DNA from: an uncultured Planctomycetaceae bacterium
Lineage (GTDB): Bacteria; Planctomycetota; Planctomycetia; Pirellulales; Pirellulaceae
DNA length: 19,682 nucleotides
Assembly (NCBI GenBank): GCA_937904535.1
Contig: CALELC010000329.1
Coordinates: forward strand, 1-19,682
Direction: 5' to 3'
The position numbers were made by a program, and so were the translations under genes. Below are positions 1 to 9,034 of this stretch, one piece after another (position 1 is the first letter of the stretch; each line of letters starts with the position of its first letter). The notes under the pieces are model-generated. The model saw nothing but the letters and a program-made list of their open reading frames with translations, was not told where the DNA came from and did not search any database.

Positions 1-3000
1 TTGCATCGTCGCCAGCTTGATGCCCGCAGCGTCGACACGGTACTGGATCGAGAGTGTTTCGGTTTGCAGCGGTGCCAGCGAGCCGACGATCCATAGCCCC
101 GATTCCGGATCGAACACACCTTGCGTCGCGCCGTTGAACAGCGGAGTGACGCCCGGTGGAATTGTCAGGGAGAGCGCCACCCCGGTCGCCGTGGCCGGGC
201 CATCATTGTTGACGGTGAACGTGAGCGTGATGATGTCACCGATCTCGGGCTTCAGATTGTCGATCGTTCCGGTCACCGACAGATCGATCACGTTAGGCGT
301 GACCACCACGCGAGCGAAATCGTCTTCGGTGGGATCGGCGTTGCTCGGTACACTGTTCGGGTCGACTTGATCAGCTTCCACGATTTCCGAAGTGCTGATC
401 ACCGGCGTGTTATTGGTCGCCCGACCGGTAATGGTCAGCGTCGCCGTTGCTCCGCTGGCGAGCGCCGGAATTGTCCAACGCCCGGTCGTCGGCGTGAACA
501 CGCCCGTGGTGGCGCTCGAACTGGCAAAGCTGAAGTTGGCCGGAATCGGGCTGGCGACGACGATGCCGCTGGCGTCATCGGGCCCGTCATTGGTGACGAT
601 AATTGTGAATGTCACCAATTCATTACGGTTGGGCGCTGCATTGTCGACCGTCTGAGTCAGCGACAGATTCGCAATTGGCGTGTTGAAGCTGACCTCGGCG
701 TAATCATCTTCGGTCGAATCGCCATTGCCCGGTGTGCTGTCGACATCCGGTTGGCCGGCGGCAATGACTTCAGCGGCATTGACCGTTACCCCGGCTTCGA
801 CCACGCGAGCGATGATTGTCAGCGTCGCGGTCGCTCCAGCTGCCACCGGTTGCGGCGTCCAAATACCGGTCGCGGGGTCATACTGGCCGCTGGCTGTCGT
901 CGAAGAAACGAACGTGACACCGGCGGGCAGTTGATCGCGGACCTGAATGTCGGTGGCGGTGCTCGGGCCGGCGTTGGCCAGCGTGAGCACGAAGGTCACG
1001 TTTTGGCCGACGTTGGGTGTAGGATTGCTGACGGTTTTGGTCAGCGACAAGTCGATCAACTGCGGGCTGACAATCACCACGGCTTGGTCGTCTTCGCCCG
1101 GAAGATTGTTGCCGGGTGTGCTGTCGGGATCGAACTGGTCAACCGTTAAGACTTCGGCGGTGTTGCTCAGTTCCGCCGCGGCCGTCGGAGTGACCGTCAA
1201 TTGCAGAGTCGCTTCGCCGCCAGCTGCTAGTTCACCGATTGTCCAGATGCCGGTGGCAGCGCTGTAATTACCGACGGAAGGAGTCGCGGAGACAAACGCC
1301 AATCCGTCTGGCAGCGCATCGAGGATGCTGACACCCGTTGCGGTGTCAGGTCCCGCATTGGAAACGGTGATCGTGAACGTCACGCTTTCACCAAGGTTTG
1401 GTGTCGCATTTGAAACCGTCTGGGTCAGGCTCAAGTCAGCGACGGCCGGTTCCAGCACGACCGCATCTTGGTCGTCTTCGTCGAGCAGGTTGTTGTTCGG
1501 TGTGCTGTCAGGATCGAACTGGTCCACTGCCACAACCTCCGCCGAGTTGGTCAGCGGCAGCGGTTGGTCGTAGCGGGCGACGAACTGCAGCACGGCTGTC
1601 GCTCCAGGGGCAAGACTATCGAGCGTCCACAAGCCGGTAACGTCCGAGTAGCTGCCAATGTCCGCTGTGGACGAAACGAAGCTCAGTCCCGTCGGCAAGG
1701 CATCGCGAACCGTGATGGCGGTTGCAGCGTCAGGGCCGGAATTGGTGAGCGTGAGCGTGAAAGTCACGTCCTGACCCACGACTGGGCGAGACTGGTCAAC
1801 CGACAGCGAAAGCGCTAAGTCGGCAACTTGCGGCGTCACCACCAGGCTTTGTTGATCATCTTCGGACTCGTCGTTGTTGCCGGGAGTGCTATCTGGATCG
1901 GCCTGATCCGACTGCGTGATTTGGGCGATCACGGTCGATGCAGCGGACGAGTCGACGCGAGCGAGTAGCTCCAGCGTCGCATCAGCTCCAGCGGTGAGAT
2001 TACCAACGATCCATTGTCCCGATTCAGCCGAATAGGTCCCCTGCGACGGTGTCGAGGAAACAAACGTCAGTCCTGCCGGCAACAGTTGCTGGACAGCGAC
2101 ACCGGTCGCATCGTTAGGGCCGGCGTTGGAAACTACAATTGTGAATTGCACCGTGTCGCCAACATTCGGTGCTGCATTGTCGACTTGCTGAGTCAACGAC
2201 AGATCGGCAATCTGCGTGGTGAGCGTGACGCTTGCCTGGTCATCTTCAGCCGGGCTGTTGTTGCCAGGAGTCGAATCGGGATCGGGTTGGTCCGCGGCGA
2301 TCACTTCCGCCGTGTTTGTGACCGGCGCGTCCGTTTCGACCATAGCTGTCAGCGTCAGCGTGGCTTCAGCGTCGGCAGCGAGTGAAGGTACTGTCCACAC
2401 ACCAGTTGCTTCATCAAATGAGCCGACGCTGGGGGTGGCCGATTGCAAGTTCAACCCTGCAGGCAGCTGATCGCGGACCTGCACGCCGGTTGCCGTGCTC
2501 GGACCGCCATTGGCTAGCGTGATCGTGAATGTGACCACCTGGCCCGGATTGGGCGAGGCATCATCAACGGTCTGCGTCAGCGACAGGTCGGCTTGCTGCG
2601 CGACGATCACCAACGTCACTTGGTCATCTTCATCCTCAACGCCGTTGTCGGGAGTGGAATCGGGGTCGGGCTGATCAGAGGTCACAATCTCGGCCGTGTT
2701 GCTCAGCGACCCGGCGGCGGTCGCCGTAGCCACGATCTCCAACGTCACCGACTGTTCCGGATCGATCGTACCAATGGTCCACAGCCCAGTTGCGGCGTCG
2801 TAGTCCATCGCCGGTGATGCGGAGACAAACGTCAATCCAGCGGGCAGCGAATCGCGAACGGTTACCCCGGTCGCCGTATTGGGACCGTCATTGCGGACCG
2901 TGATCGTGAACGTGATGTCGCTGCCGACATTGGGGACGGCATCCGAAACGGTTTGGGTCAACACCAGGTCGGCAGAGGCGATGGTCAATGTCGCGCTTGC

Positions 3001-3735
3001 CTGGTCATCTTCGCCGGAGAGGTTGTTGCCGGGCGTTGAATCGGGATCGGGCTGATCGGCGGTCAACACTTCCGCGGTGTTTACGATCGTTCCAGCGGCG
3101 TCGACGCGGACGATCGTGGTGAGCGTCGCCGATCCCTCGCTCGTCAGCGTGCCGATGGCCCAAACGCCATCAGCAACGGTGCCCTGACTCGGCGTCGCGC
3201 TGATCAACGTCAGGCCTGCCGGCAGCACATCGCTGACGCTGATCCCGGTTGCTGCGGATGGGCCAGCGTTGGTGACGACGACCGTGAACGTGACTTCTTC
3301 ACCGAGTTCCGGAGTCGCTTTGTCGACAGTCTTGGTCAGTGACAAGTCTGCCAGCTCGCTCGACAGCGTCACATTCGCCTGGTCGTCTTCGCTGGGATCG
3401 TCGTTGCCTGGCGTGCTGTCGGGATCAAAGCGATCAGCAGCTGTGATTTCGGCAGTTGCGGTCAGTGCGCCAACGGTTTCGACGGTCGCGATGACCGTCA
3501 GCGTGGCGGTCGCACCACTCGCGATCGTCCCGACCGTCCAGTTTCCGGTTGCGTTGTCGTAGCTGCCTTGGGCCGGTGTTGCGGAGACGAATGTTAGGCC
3601 AGCGGGCAATCGGTTTTGCACGACCACGCCGGTCGCGGAATCTGGGCCCGCATTGGCGGCGGTGATCGTGAAGGTCACATTCTCGCCAACTGCCGGCGCA
3701 GTAGTGCTCGCGGCCAATTCCAGCGACACGTCAGC
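1..3735 (-). repeat. Tandem array of DUF11-type repeats (nine full, one partial)
   Basis: Repeat units begin, in transcription order, at 3735, 3351, 2973, 2592, 2208, 1824, 1440, 1056, 672 and 288; the last runs off the window. Units 1 and 4-9 are exactly 128 codons, unit 2 is 126 and unit 3 is 127. The shared pattern is ADLSLTQTV near the start, a VTFTITVTNAGP strand near residue 20, LPAGLTFVSATPS near residue 43, a GxWTIG strand near residue 63, and a closing DQPDPDSTPGNN then EDDQ near residues 100-119. Units 8-10 start with IDLS or ANLS and have weaker acidic motifs. The DNA itself is diverged, so this is a protein-level repeat rather than a recent duplication. Confidence 0.9.
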
Positions 3736-4812
3736 CGTCGAGAAGTTCGCAAAATCGAAACTGCGGCGTGTCGGCCCGGTGGCTCCGACGAGGTTGGCGG
3801 CGCCGTTAACGTTGGCTGCCCCAGTGATTTCCAGTTCGATCGCGCCGATCTGGGTAAAGTCGGCTCCACCGCCGCTGGTCGGTACAAAGGCGCTGAAGGG
3901 AACGAACTCCAGCGCCGACGCCTCGCCGCCGGTATCCGGAATGGCGACCACGGCCGTCGAGAAACGGGTAGCAGTCCCACTGATACCATCGTTGGTGTAG
4001 ATCCGAATGGTCGCGTTGCCGGCGGCGGAGTCGGCACCGATTTCTAGCCGCAGCCCCGTCGCCGCACCGCTACTGGTCAAGTCAACATCGCCTAAGCCAG
4101 CATCGTCGAGCACCAGCGCGTCACCATCGAGACCATCCCAGGAAACGAGTCGACGGCCCTGCCCCGTTTGAATCGAATCGAAGCTCAAAAACCCAGGGAA
4201 CAGCGGGTCGTTGATGCTGATCTGCACGCGGCCGTTGACGGAAGTTTTATTGACCAGCACATCGCGCTCGCCACCGATGATTTCACTTGTTGCTCCCTGC
4301 GCTGACGACGTGACAGGCACGCCGTCGCCCGAATCGTCAAACACCAGTTGCGGCGCAGCGTTAAATGAATCGATCACGGTAAACAGTTCGCCAATCACAT
4401 CTTCGGCCGTGATGGCGATCGCGGGGCTGACGCTCGCGGCGAGTTCTCGTCCGTCGACGGTCTGAGCTGGTTGCTCGACGAAGTAACTGCCCGCGGTCAG
4501 GTTGTCGGTGCGATATTGTCCGTCGGCTCCGCTGGTGAGGCTGGCGACGAGCGCATCGACCTCGCGGTCCAACACCCCGTCACCGTTATCGCGATAGACA
4601 TTGACCGTCGCTCCAGCGACTTCTTCGCCAGGCGTGTAACCGTCGCCGGTGAGGTCGGCAAAAATCCGGCCTTCGATCACCGCTAAGTCGCTGGGGGCGG
4701 CCAGAGGAAGGCGAATTTCGAGTTGTTCGAGTTGGAGCCGACGGCGGCGCTGTGACTTTGAACTCTGACGGCGATCTTGAGCGATGCGGCGGCGTGTGAG
4801 TCGATTGAACAC
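1..4812 (-). CDS. Giant secreted DUF11-repeat protein, 3' end beyond window
   Basis: An uninterrupted frame of 1604 codons runs from a GTG at 4812 to the window edge, so the C-terminus is missing. Residues 1-26 are very basic and are followed by LEQLEIRLPLAA (29-39), which resembles the planctomycete LEPR-XLL N-terminal motif of large surface or secreted proteins. Residues 45-145 look like an SdrD_B/Cna-B-like domain (IFADLTGDG, NVYRDNGDG, YRTDNLTAGSYFV). Residues 146-359 form a beta-rich region I do not recognise. From residue 360, tandem DUF11-type domains follow: nine complete and one partial. Acidic DPDSTPGN and EDDQ motifs suggest calcium-stabilised beta-sandwiches, which is inference. 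The likely role is a long cell-surface or adhesin-like stalk. The start is uncertain: an in-frame GTG at 4872 would add 20 residues, and no clear ribosome binding site supports either. hrpA lies 131 bases upstream on the same strand. Confidence 0.85.
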   Translation of the reverse strand, partial: MFNRLTRRRIAQDRRQSSKSQRRRRLQLEQLEIRLPLAAPSDLAVIEGRIFADLTGDGYTPGEEVAGATVNVYRDNGDGVLDREVDALVASLTSGADGQYRTDNLTAGSYFVEQPAQTVDGRELAASVSPAIAITAEDVIGELFTVIDSFNAAPQLVFDDSGDGVPVTSSAQGATSEIIGGERDVLVNKTSVNGRVQISINDPLFPGFLSFDSIQTGQGRRLVSWDGLDGDALVLDDAGLGDVDLTSSGAATGLRLEIGADSAAGNATIRIYTNDGISGTATRFSTAVVAIPDTGGEASALEFVPFSAFVPTSGGGADFTQIGAIELEITGAANVNGAANLVGATGPTRRSFDFANFSTADVSLELAASTTAPAVGENVTFTITAANAGPDSATGVVVQNRLPAGLTFVSATPAQGSYDNATGNWTVGTIASGATATLTVIATVETVGALTATAEITAADRFDPDSTPGNDDPSEDDQANVTLSSELADLSLTKTVDKATPELGEEVTFTVVVTNAGPSAATGISVSDVLPAGLTLISATPSQGTVADGVWAIGTLTSEGSATLTTIVRVDAAGTIVNTAEVLTADQPDPDSTPGNNLSGEDDQASATLTIASADLVLTQTVSDAVPNVGSDITFTITVRNDGPNTATGVTVRDSLPAGLTFVSASPAMDYDAATGLWTIGTIDPEQSVTLEIVATATAAGSLSNTAEIVTSDQPDPDSTPDNGVEDEDDQVTLVIVAQQADLSLTQTVDDASPNPGQVVTFTITLANGGPSTATGVQVRDQLPAGLNLQSATPSVGSFDEATGVWTVPSLAADAEATLTLTAMVETDAPVTNTAEVIAADQPDPDSTPGNNSPAEDDQASVTLTTQIADLSLTQQVDNAAPNVGDTVQFTIVVSNAGPNDATGVAVQQLLPAGLTFVSSTPSQGTYSAESGQWIVGNLTAGADATLELLARVDSSAASTVIAQITQSDQADPDSTPGNNDESEDDQQSLVVTPQVADLALSLSVDQSRPVVGQDVTFTLTLTNSGPDAATAITVRDALPTGLSFVSSTADIGSYSDVTGLWTLDSLAPGATAVLQFVARYDQPLPLTNSAEVVAVDQFDPDSTPNNNLLDEDDQDAVVLEPAVADLSLTQTVSNATPNLGESVTFTITVSNAGPDTATGVSILDALPDGLAFVSATPSVGNYSAATGIWTIGELAAGGEATLQLTVTPTAAAELSNTAEVLTVDQFDPDSTPGNNLPGEDDQAVVIVSPQLIDLSLTKTVSNPTPNVGQNVTFVLTLANAGPSTATDIQVRDQLPAGVTFVSSTTASGQYDPATGIWTPQPVAAGATATLTIIARVVEAGVTVNAAEVIAAGQPDVDSTPGNGDSTEDDYAEVSFNTPIANLSLTQTVDNAAPNRNELVTFTIIVTNDGPDDASGIVVASPIPANFSFASSSATTGVFTPTTGRWTIPALASGATATLTITGRATNNTPVISTSEIVEADQVDPNSVPSNADPTEDDFARVVVTPNVIDLSVTGTIDNLKPEIGDIITLTFTVNNDGPATATGVALSLTIPPGVTPLFNGATQGVFDPESGLWIVGSLAPLQTETLSIQYRVDAAGIKLATMQ

Positions 4813-4943
4813 GGCGAGTCTGGGTGCTATAGGGTGGCTGAGCAGACCAAGGAACGGTCTGTTGTCACGCACGCCCCAGGGAAGATCAAGAGCTTGCGAT
4901 CATCTGCGATCGCTTTGGCTCGGACCCCGACGGTGCTACCGCT
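4813..4943. other. Intergenic region between hrpA and the giant repeat gene
   Basis: This 131-base gap holds a perfect 6-bp dyad (GCGATC, 6-nt loop, GATCGC) at 4896-4913 and a 5-bp dyad (AGACC/GGTCT) at 4844-4860. Neither is followed by a T-run on the minus strand, so neither is a convincing terminator. I found no good -35/-10 pair ahead of the giant gene. Part of this region is open in its frame back to a TGA just upstream of 4872. Confidence 0.4.
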
Positions 4944-7900
4944 TCAACCGGTGAGGATTAGCTTTTCGCACCGCTGGGGAGAAACTTTGACGCTTGTGCC
5001 CAGCGGCTGAGCGAACAGGCTGACCCGCAATTCCTCCAACATCCACCGCACTTCCAACTCCGCCGTCGCGGCCGGGGTGCGGCGTTCTTCGGGGATCGCA
5101 CCCAGCCAGCGACGCCACAGATCGTTGACTAATCGCATCGCATCGGCGTCCTTGGACGCGGCACCGCTGCGGTATTTCTCGAACCGGTAAGCGATTGCGT
5201 TGAAATACCGCGGATAGTGCCGCAGCCACTGCCAGGGAACGTTTTCCAGAAAGCCCCGGTCGGTCAGCCACTGGACCTGCTGTTTCACATCGGCCAGCAG
5301 CGGACCGGCAGTCTTCGGGCTGAGCGATTCCCAGCCGCGGCGGGCAGCGTGATAGGCGTCCGCGAGCGCCGGCAACCAGGGAGCGACTTCACAGGCGGCC
5401 TCCGCGATCCGTCGTGCTCGCTGCGAGCGCAGGGCTTCGAACGCTGCACGCGTCCGCACCAGCGGCTCCCCTTCGACGAATGCCTTGCGGGCTAGCAATC
5501 CGATGAGCGACCGCTCGAACTCCGCAGCCGGCACAATCGGTGCCAGACGCAGCTTGGCATCGTTCAAGCCCGGCAGGTGCCGCACCTGCGTCCTCAATTC
5601 CTTCAGTTCCGTCAGCGCGTACAGCCGCATCAGCCCGCGCTGAGTGGCTGCGGCCGCCGAGGCCGGGTCGGTGAACAGCCGCGTCGCAACCGCATCTCCC
5701 AGGTCGACCAGTCCGGGAAACTGCGCGACGCGCACCCCGCCGCGAACCCGCACAACTTGCTCGGGCAGGGATTCAATCTCAAACGTCGTCATCCGTTCGC
5801 GCGACCAGTCGGCGTCGGAAGCTTCCGTTGGCTCGGTCACCTGGGCGACCTCGACACCCACTTGCCGTTTGGCGTCCTCGACACTGCGGCTTTGTGCGAT
5901 GGTCTTACCCGCGTCGTCGACAACGTTGACCAGGAACTCGAGGTGCGGTTCGAGCTTTTCGCCCGAGAAATCCGCCGGTGTGACCGGCATTTCAGCGTGA
6001 CGCGACATCAGCTCGCAGACCGCTGGCATAAAGGGGACATCACCGTATTTGGGAGCCAACTCTGCCGCTAACTTGCTGGCCACATCGGCTGCTGGCACCA
6101 AATTGCGGCGGATCCGCTTAGGCAGCGCCTTGATCATCGCCACAAGTTTGGCCTCGAGCAGTCCGGGCACCAGCCAGCCGAGCCGCTCGTCGCTGACCTG
6201 TGCCAGCGCCGCTTGGTGCACGGTCACCGACACGCCATCGACTTCGCTGCCCGGCTCAAACCGGTACTGCAGTGGCAGTCGGGTTTGACCGACAACCAGC
6301 TCATCAGGAAACGCCCCGCCAGGCAGCGGTGCGGCGGCGATCTGGACAAGATCATCGGGCCGCATGTACGGAGTCGGGAAGGCGCTCGAGCCGCTGGCCG
6401 CATCGTCTTCGCGCGGCGGTGGCGAGGCCAACCACTGCGCGACCGCCTCGGCACTGTTGAGTGTTTTGGTCCAGGCGGGAGCGGTGATTTCGCGATCATA
6501 CTTTTCTAGTCGCACCCGATCGCAGACGAAGTCTGGCAGCCGTGACGCGTAGAAATCGCGGACCGTAAAAGGGTCAACCACGAACTCGCGTCGCCGGGTC
6601 TTCGCCGCCAGTTCCGCGATCCGCCCGGCCAGTTCACGGTTGAACCGTACGCAGCGGGCTGTCGTCGGCATGGCATCCGCAACCAATCCTTCTTCGATCA
6701 TCAGCTCGCGGGCTGTCGCCGGATCGATCGGCGCTAACGGCAACCGCCGCCGGCTGACGATCGGCAAACCGAACAGCGAGACCTGTTCGTAGCAAAATGC
6801 ACCGCCCGATTTGCTGCTCCAGTGCGGATCGCTGTAGTTACGTTTGACCAGGTGCCCCGCCAGCGGTTCGATCCACTCGGGCTGGACCGCGGCAACAGTA
6901 CGAGCGTACTGGCGTGCGGTTTCGACCAATTCGCCAGCGACGATCCATTTCGGCTTGGCTTGAAAGACGCCGCTGCCGGGCCACAGGAACAGTTTTAAGC
7001 CGCCGGCGCCGGTGTATTCGTTCTTGTCGCCGGCCATCGCGACGCCCGAGAGCAGGCCGGTCAGCAGCGCTTGGTGGATGGTGACGTAGTGGCCCGGCTG
7101 AATCACTTCCGCTTCGTCTTCACTGAACCGAACACTGCCGATACTGCCAATCCCGCCGCGATTGCGATTCTTGCCACGCACGGCTCCCGCAGCCATTTCG
7201 CGCAGTTGCCGGTGAATGTCGCTCCACTCGCGCATCCGCTGCGGAGAGAGAAAATGGCTGCGGCAGATCCGGTCCAATCGACTGCGGCCAACTTCTTCGC
7301 GGTGTTTTTGATAGAACCGCCAAAGCTTGAGGTAGCTGAGAAAATCGCTGCGCGGATGTTGGAATTGGGCGTGCGCCTGGTCGGCTGCTTCGCGCCGCTC
7401 GGGCGGACGTTCACGAGGATCTTGCGCTTCGATCGCGGCAGCAATTACCAGGATCTCTGGCAATACTCCGAATTCCTGTCCGGCTAAAATCATCCGTCCG
7501 ACGCGTGGGTCGACGGGCATTCGGCCAAGTTGCCGGCCAATGTCGGTCAACTCATTCCGCTCGTCGACCGCACCGAGTTCGCGAAGGGTGCGATAGCCTT
7601 GGCGGACCGCATCTTCGCGCGGCGGATCGATGAGCGGGAACTCACTGATCGGCCCCAAGCGCAGCGTCAGTGTCTGCAGGATGACCGACGCGAGATTGGT
7701 GCGGCGGATTTCCGGCGTCGTGAAGGCGTCGCGAGACTCGTAGTCTTCCTGCGAGAACAGCCGCACGCAGATCCCGGGCGCGATGCGTCCACAGCGGCCG
7801 GCGCGCTGGTCGCAACTGGCGCGGCTGACCGGCTCGATCGGCAATCGCTGCACACGGCTCCGCGGGCTGTAACGGCTGATCCGAGCGGTCCCCGAATCGA

Positions 7901-8864
7901 CGACGTAATGGATCCCCGGCACCGTGAGTGACGATTCGGCGACGTTGGTGGCGAACACGATCCGTCGCCGGTCGCCGCTGGGATGAAAGATTCGTTGCTG
8001 TTCAGCTTGCGGCAGCCGCGCGTACAGCGGCAGGATGTCGACGCGCCGCTCCAGACCGAGGCGTTTGAAGTGCCCTGCCGTGCGGTGCGAAACTTCGCGA
8101 ATGTCGCGCTCGGTTGGCAGGAACACCAGGATGTCACCGCCGCCTGCGCGGCAGACGTTGTCGATTCCAGCGATCACGTGCCGCGGCAGATCGTACTGGT
8201 CGTCGTCATGCTCAGCGTTGGCGCTGACATCGGTCCAAGGCTGGTAGCGGACCTCAACCGGATAGCCGCGACCTTCGACGGTCAAAATCGGAGCCGGTTT
8301 ACCATCGATGGCAAAGTGCTCGGCAAATCGCTCAGCGTCGATCGTTGCCGATGTGATGATCACGCGAAATTCAGGTCGTCGCTGGACGACGCGGTGCAAG
8401 TAGCCGAGCAGGAAGTCGATGTTCAGCGACCGCTCGTGCGCCTCGTCAATCAGGATCGCATCGTAGGCCCGCAGGTCGCGGTCGGACTGGGTTTCAGCCA
8501 GCAGGATGCCATCCGTCATCAATTTGATGAGCGTTTCCGGCGAAGTCTGGTCACCGAAGCGAATCTTGTACGCCACCCGGCTGTCACCGCTGGTCCCGAG
8601 TTCTTCGGCCAGCCGCGCGGCAACGCTGCGAGCGGCCAATCGGCGAGGCTGCGTGTGGCCGATCATGCCGCGGAGGCCGAGCCCAGCTTCGAGGCACAGC
8701 TTGGGCAATTGGGTGCTCTTGCCGCTGCCGGTCTCGCCACAAATGACCACGACTTGATGCTCTCGAATCAGCCGCAAGATCGTGTCGCGATGAGCCGAAA
8801 TTGGCAGATCGACGGGGTACTCGATCGGCGGAATCGAGCTGCTGCGCAGAGAAGGACGGTTCAC
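4944..8864 (-). CDS. hrpA: ATP-dependent RNA helicase HrpA (DEAH box)
   Basis: The 1306-residue product matches the usual length of about 1300 for bacterial HrpA, a cytoplasmic 3'-5' RNA helicase. All core motifs are visible: GETGSGKS (43-50, Walker A), TQPRRLAAR (71-79), DEAH (140-143, Walker B), SAT (172-174), VFATNVAESS (303-312) and QRAGRCGR (353-360, arginine finger region). After the RecA-like pair come a helicase-associated HA2 region (about 415-500), an OB-fold (about 600-690, with GGLKLFLWPGSGVF) and a long C-terminal half that fits DUF3418, the mark of HrpA as opposed to shorter HrpB. In E. coli HrpA has been linked to mRNA processing and to rescue of stalled ribosomes. The start is a GTG giving MNRPSLRSS, without a clear ribosome binding site. 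It has 170 bases upstream and stands apart from its neighbours functionally. Confidence 0.95.
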   Translation of the reverse strand: MNRPSLRSSSIPPIEYPVDLPISAHRDTILRLIREHQVVVICGETGSGKSTQLPKLCLEAGLGLRGMIGHTQPRRLAARSVAARLAEELGTSGDSRVAYKIRFGDQTSPETLIKLMTDGILLAETQSDRDLRAYDAILIDEAHERSLNIDFLLGYLHRVVQRRPEFRVIITSATIDAERFAEHFAIDGKPAPILTVEGRGYPVEVRYQPWTDVSANAEHDDDQYDLPRHVIAGIDNVCRAGGGDILVFLPTERDIREVSHRTAGHFKRLGLERRVDILPLYARLPQAEQQRIFHPSGDRRRIVFATNVAESSLTVPGIHYVVDSGTARISRYSPRSRVQRLPIEPVSRASCDQRAGRCGRIAPGICVRLFSQEDYESRDAFTTPEIRRTNLASVILQTLTLRLGPISEFPLIDPPREDAVRQGYRTLRELGAVDERNELTDIGRQLGRMPVDPRVGRMILAGQEFGVLPEILVIAAAIEAQDPRERPPERREAADQAHAQFQHPRSDFLSYLKLWRFYQKHREEVGRSRLDRICRSHFLSPQRMREWSDIHRQLREMAAGAVRGKNRNRGGIGSIGSVRFSEDEAEVIQPGHYVTIHQALLTGLLSGVAMAGDKNEYTGAGGLKLFLWPGSGVFQAKPKWIVAGELVETARQYARTVAAVQPEWIEPLAGHLVKRNYSDPHWSSKSGGAFCYEQVSLFGLPIVSRRRLPLAPIDPATARELMIEEGLVADAMPTTARCVRFNRELAGRIAELAAKTRRREFVVDPFTVRDFYASRLPDFVCDRVRLEKYDREITAPAWTKTLNSAEAVAQWLASPPPREDDAASGSSAFPTPYMRPDDLVQIAAAPLPGGAFPDELVVGQTRLPLQYRFEPGSEVDGVSVTVHQAALAQVSDERLGWLVPGLLEAKLVAMIKALPKRIRRNLVPAADVASKLAAELAPKYGDVPFMPAVCELMSRHAEMPVTPADFSGEKLEPHLEFLVNVVDDAGKTIAQSRSVEDAKRQVGVEVAQVTEPTEASDADWSRERMTTFEIESLPEQVVRVRGGVRVAQFPGLVDLGDAVATRLFTDPASAAAATQRGLMRLYALTELKELRTQVRHLPGLNDAKLRLAPIVPAAEFERSLIGLLARKAFVEGEPLVRTRAAFEALRSQRARRIAEAACEVAPWLPALADAYHAARRGWESLSPKTAGPLLADVKQQVQWLTDRGFLENVPWQWLRHYPRYFNAIAYRFEKYRSGAASKDADAMRLVNDLWRRWLGAIPEERRTPAATAELEVRWMLEELRVSLFAQPLGTSVKVSPQRCEKLILTG

Positions 8865-9034
8865 TGAAGGATTGGCAGAAAGCGAAGGTAGCCGGCGAAC
8901 TAATCATCGAAGCGGGAAGGACATCAGGATGACATCAAGGGTTCACCCTGTCGCCCATCAGCAGCGTTACCGGAATCGGTCACCGACGCAAGGCAGCAAG
9001 CGGATAGGAAGTTCCCGCGATCCCAACCGTAAGG
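8865..9034. other. Intergenic region between crtI-like gene and hrpA
   Basis: A 170-base gap on the minus-strand path from the desaturase to hrpA. It contains two imperfect direct copies of a TGATGTC core near 8920-8940 and a short GGGTtcACCC dyad near 8939-8948. I see neither a T-tailed terminator nor a convincing promoter, so hrpA may be read from an undetected promoter or by read-through. Confidence 0.3.

Noticed and set aside
121..1149. Long plus-strand open frame (342 codons) opposite the giant repeat gene
   Set aside because: It is the complement of the DUF11 repeats, is arginine-rich without any family signature, and exists because the repeat codons rarely create stops on the opposite strand.
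1..3735. CRISPR array or DNA satellite suggested by periodic repeats
   Set aside because: The period is about 384 bases, the DNA copies are diverged, and one continuous coding frame explains the periodicity.
4777..5010. Plus-strand frame of 77 codons bridging the intergenic region and the hrpA end
   Set aside because: It overlaps the starts and ends of two well-supported genes and shows no conserved content.
7983..8867. Plus-strand frame of 294 codons antisense to the hrpA N-terminus
   Set aside because: hrpA on the minus strand has every helicase motif across this stretch; the antisense product has no recognisable domain or start signal.
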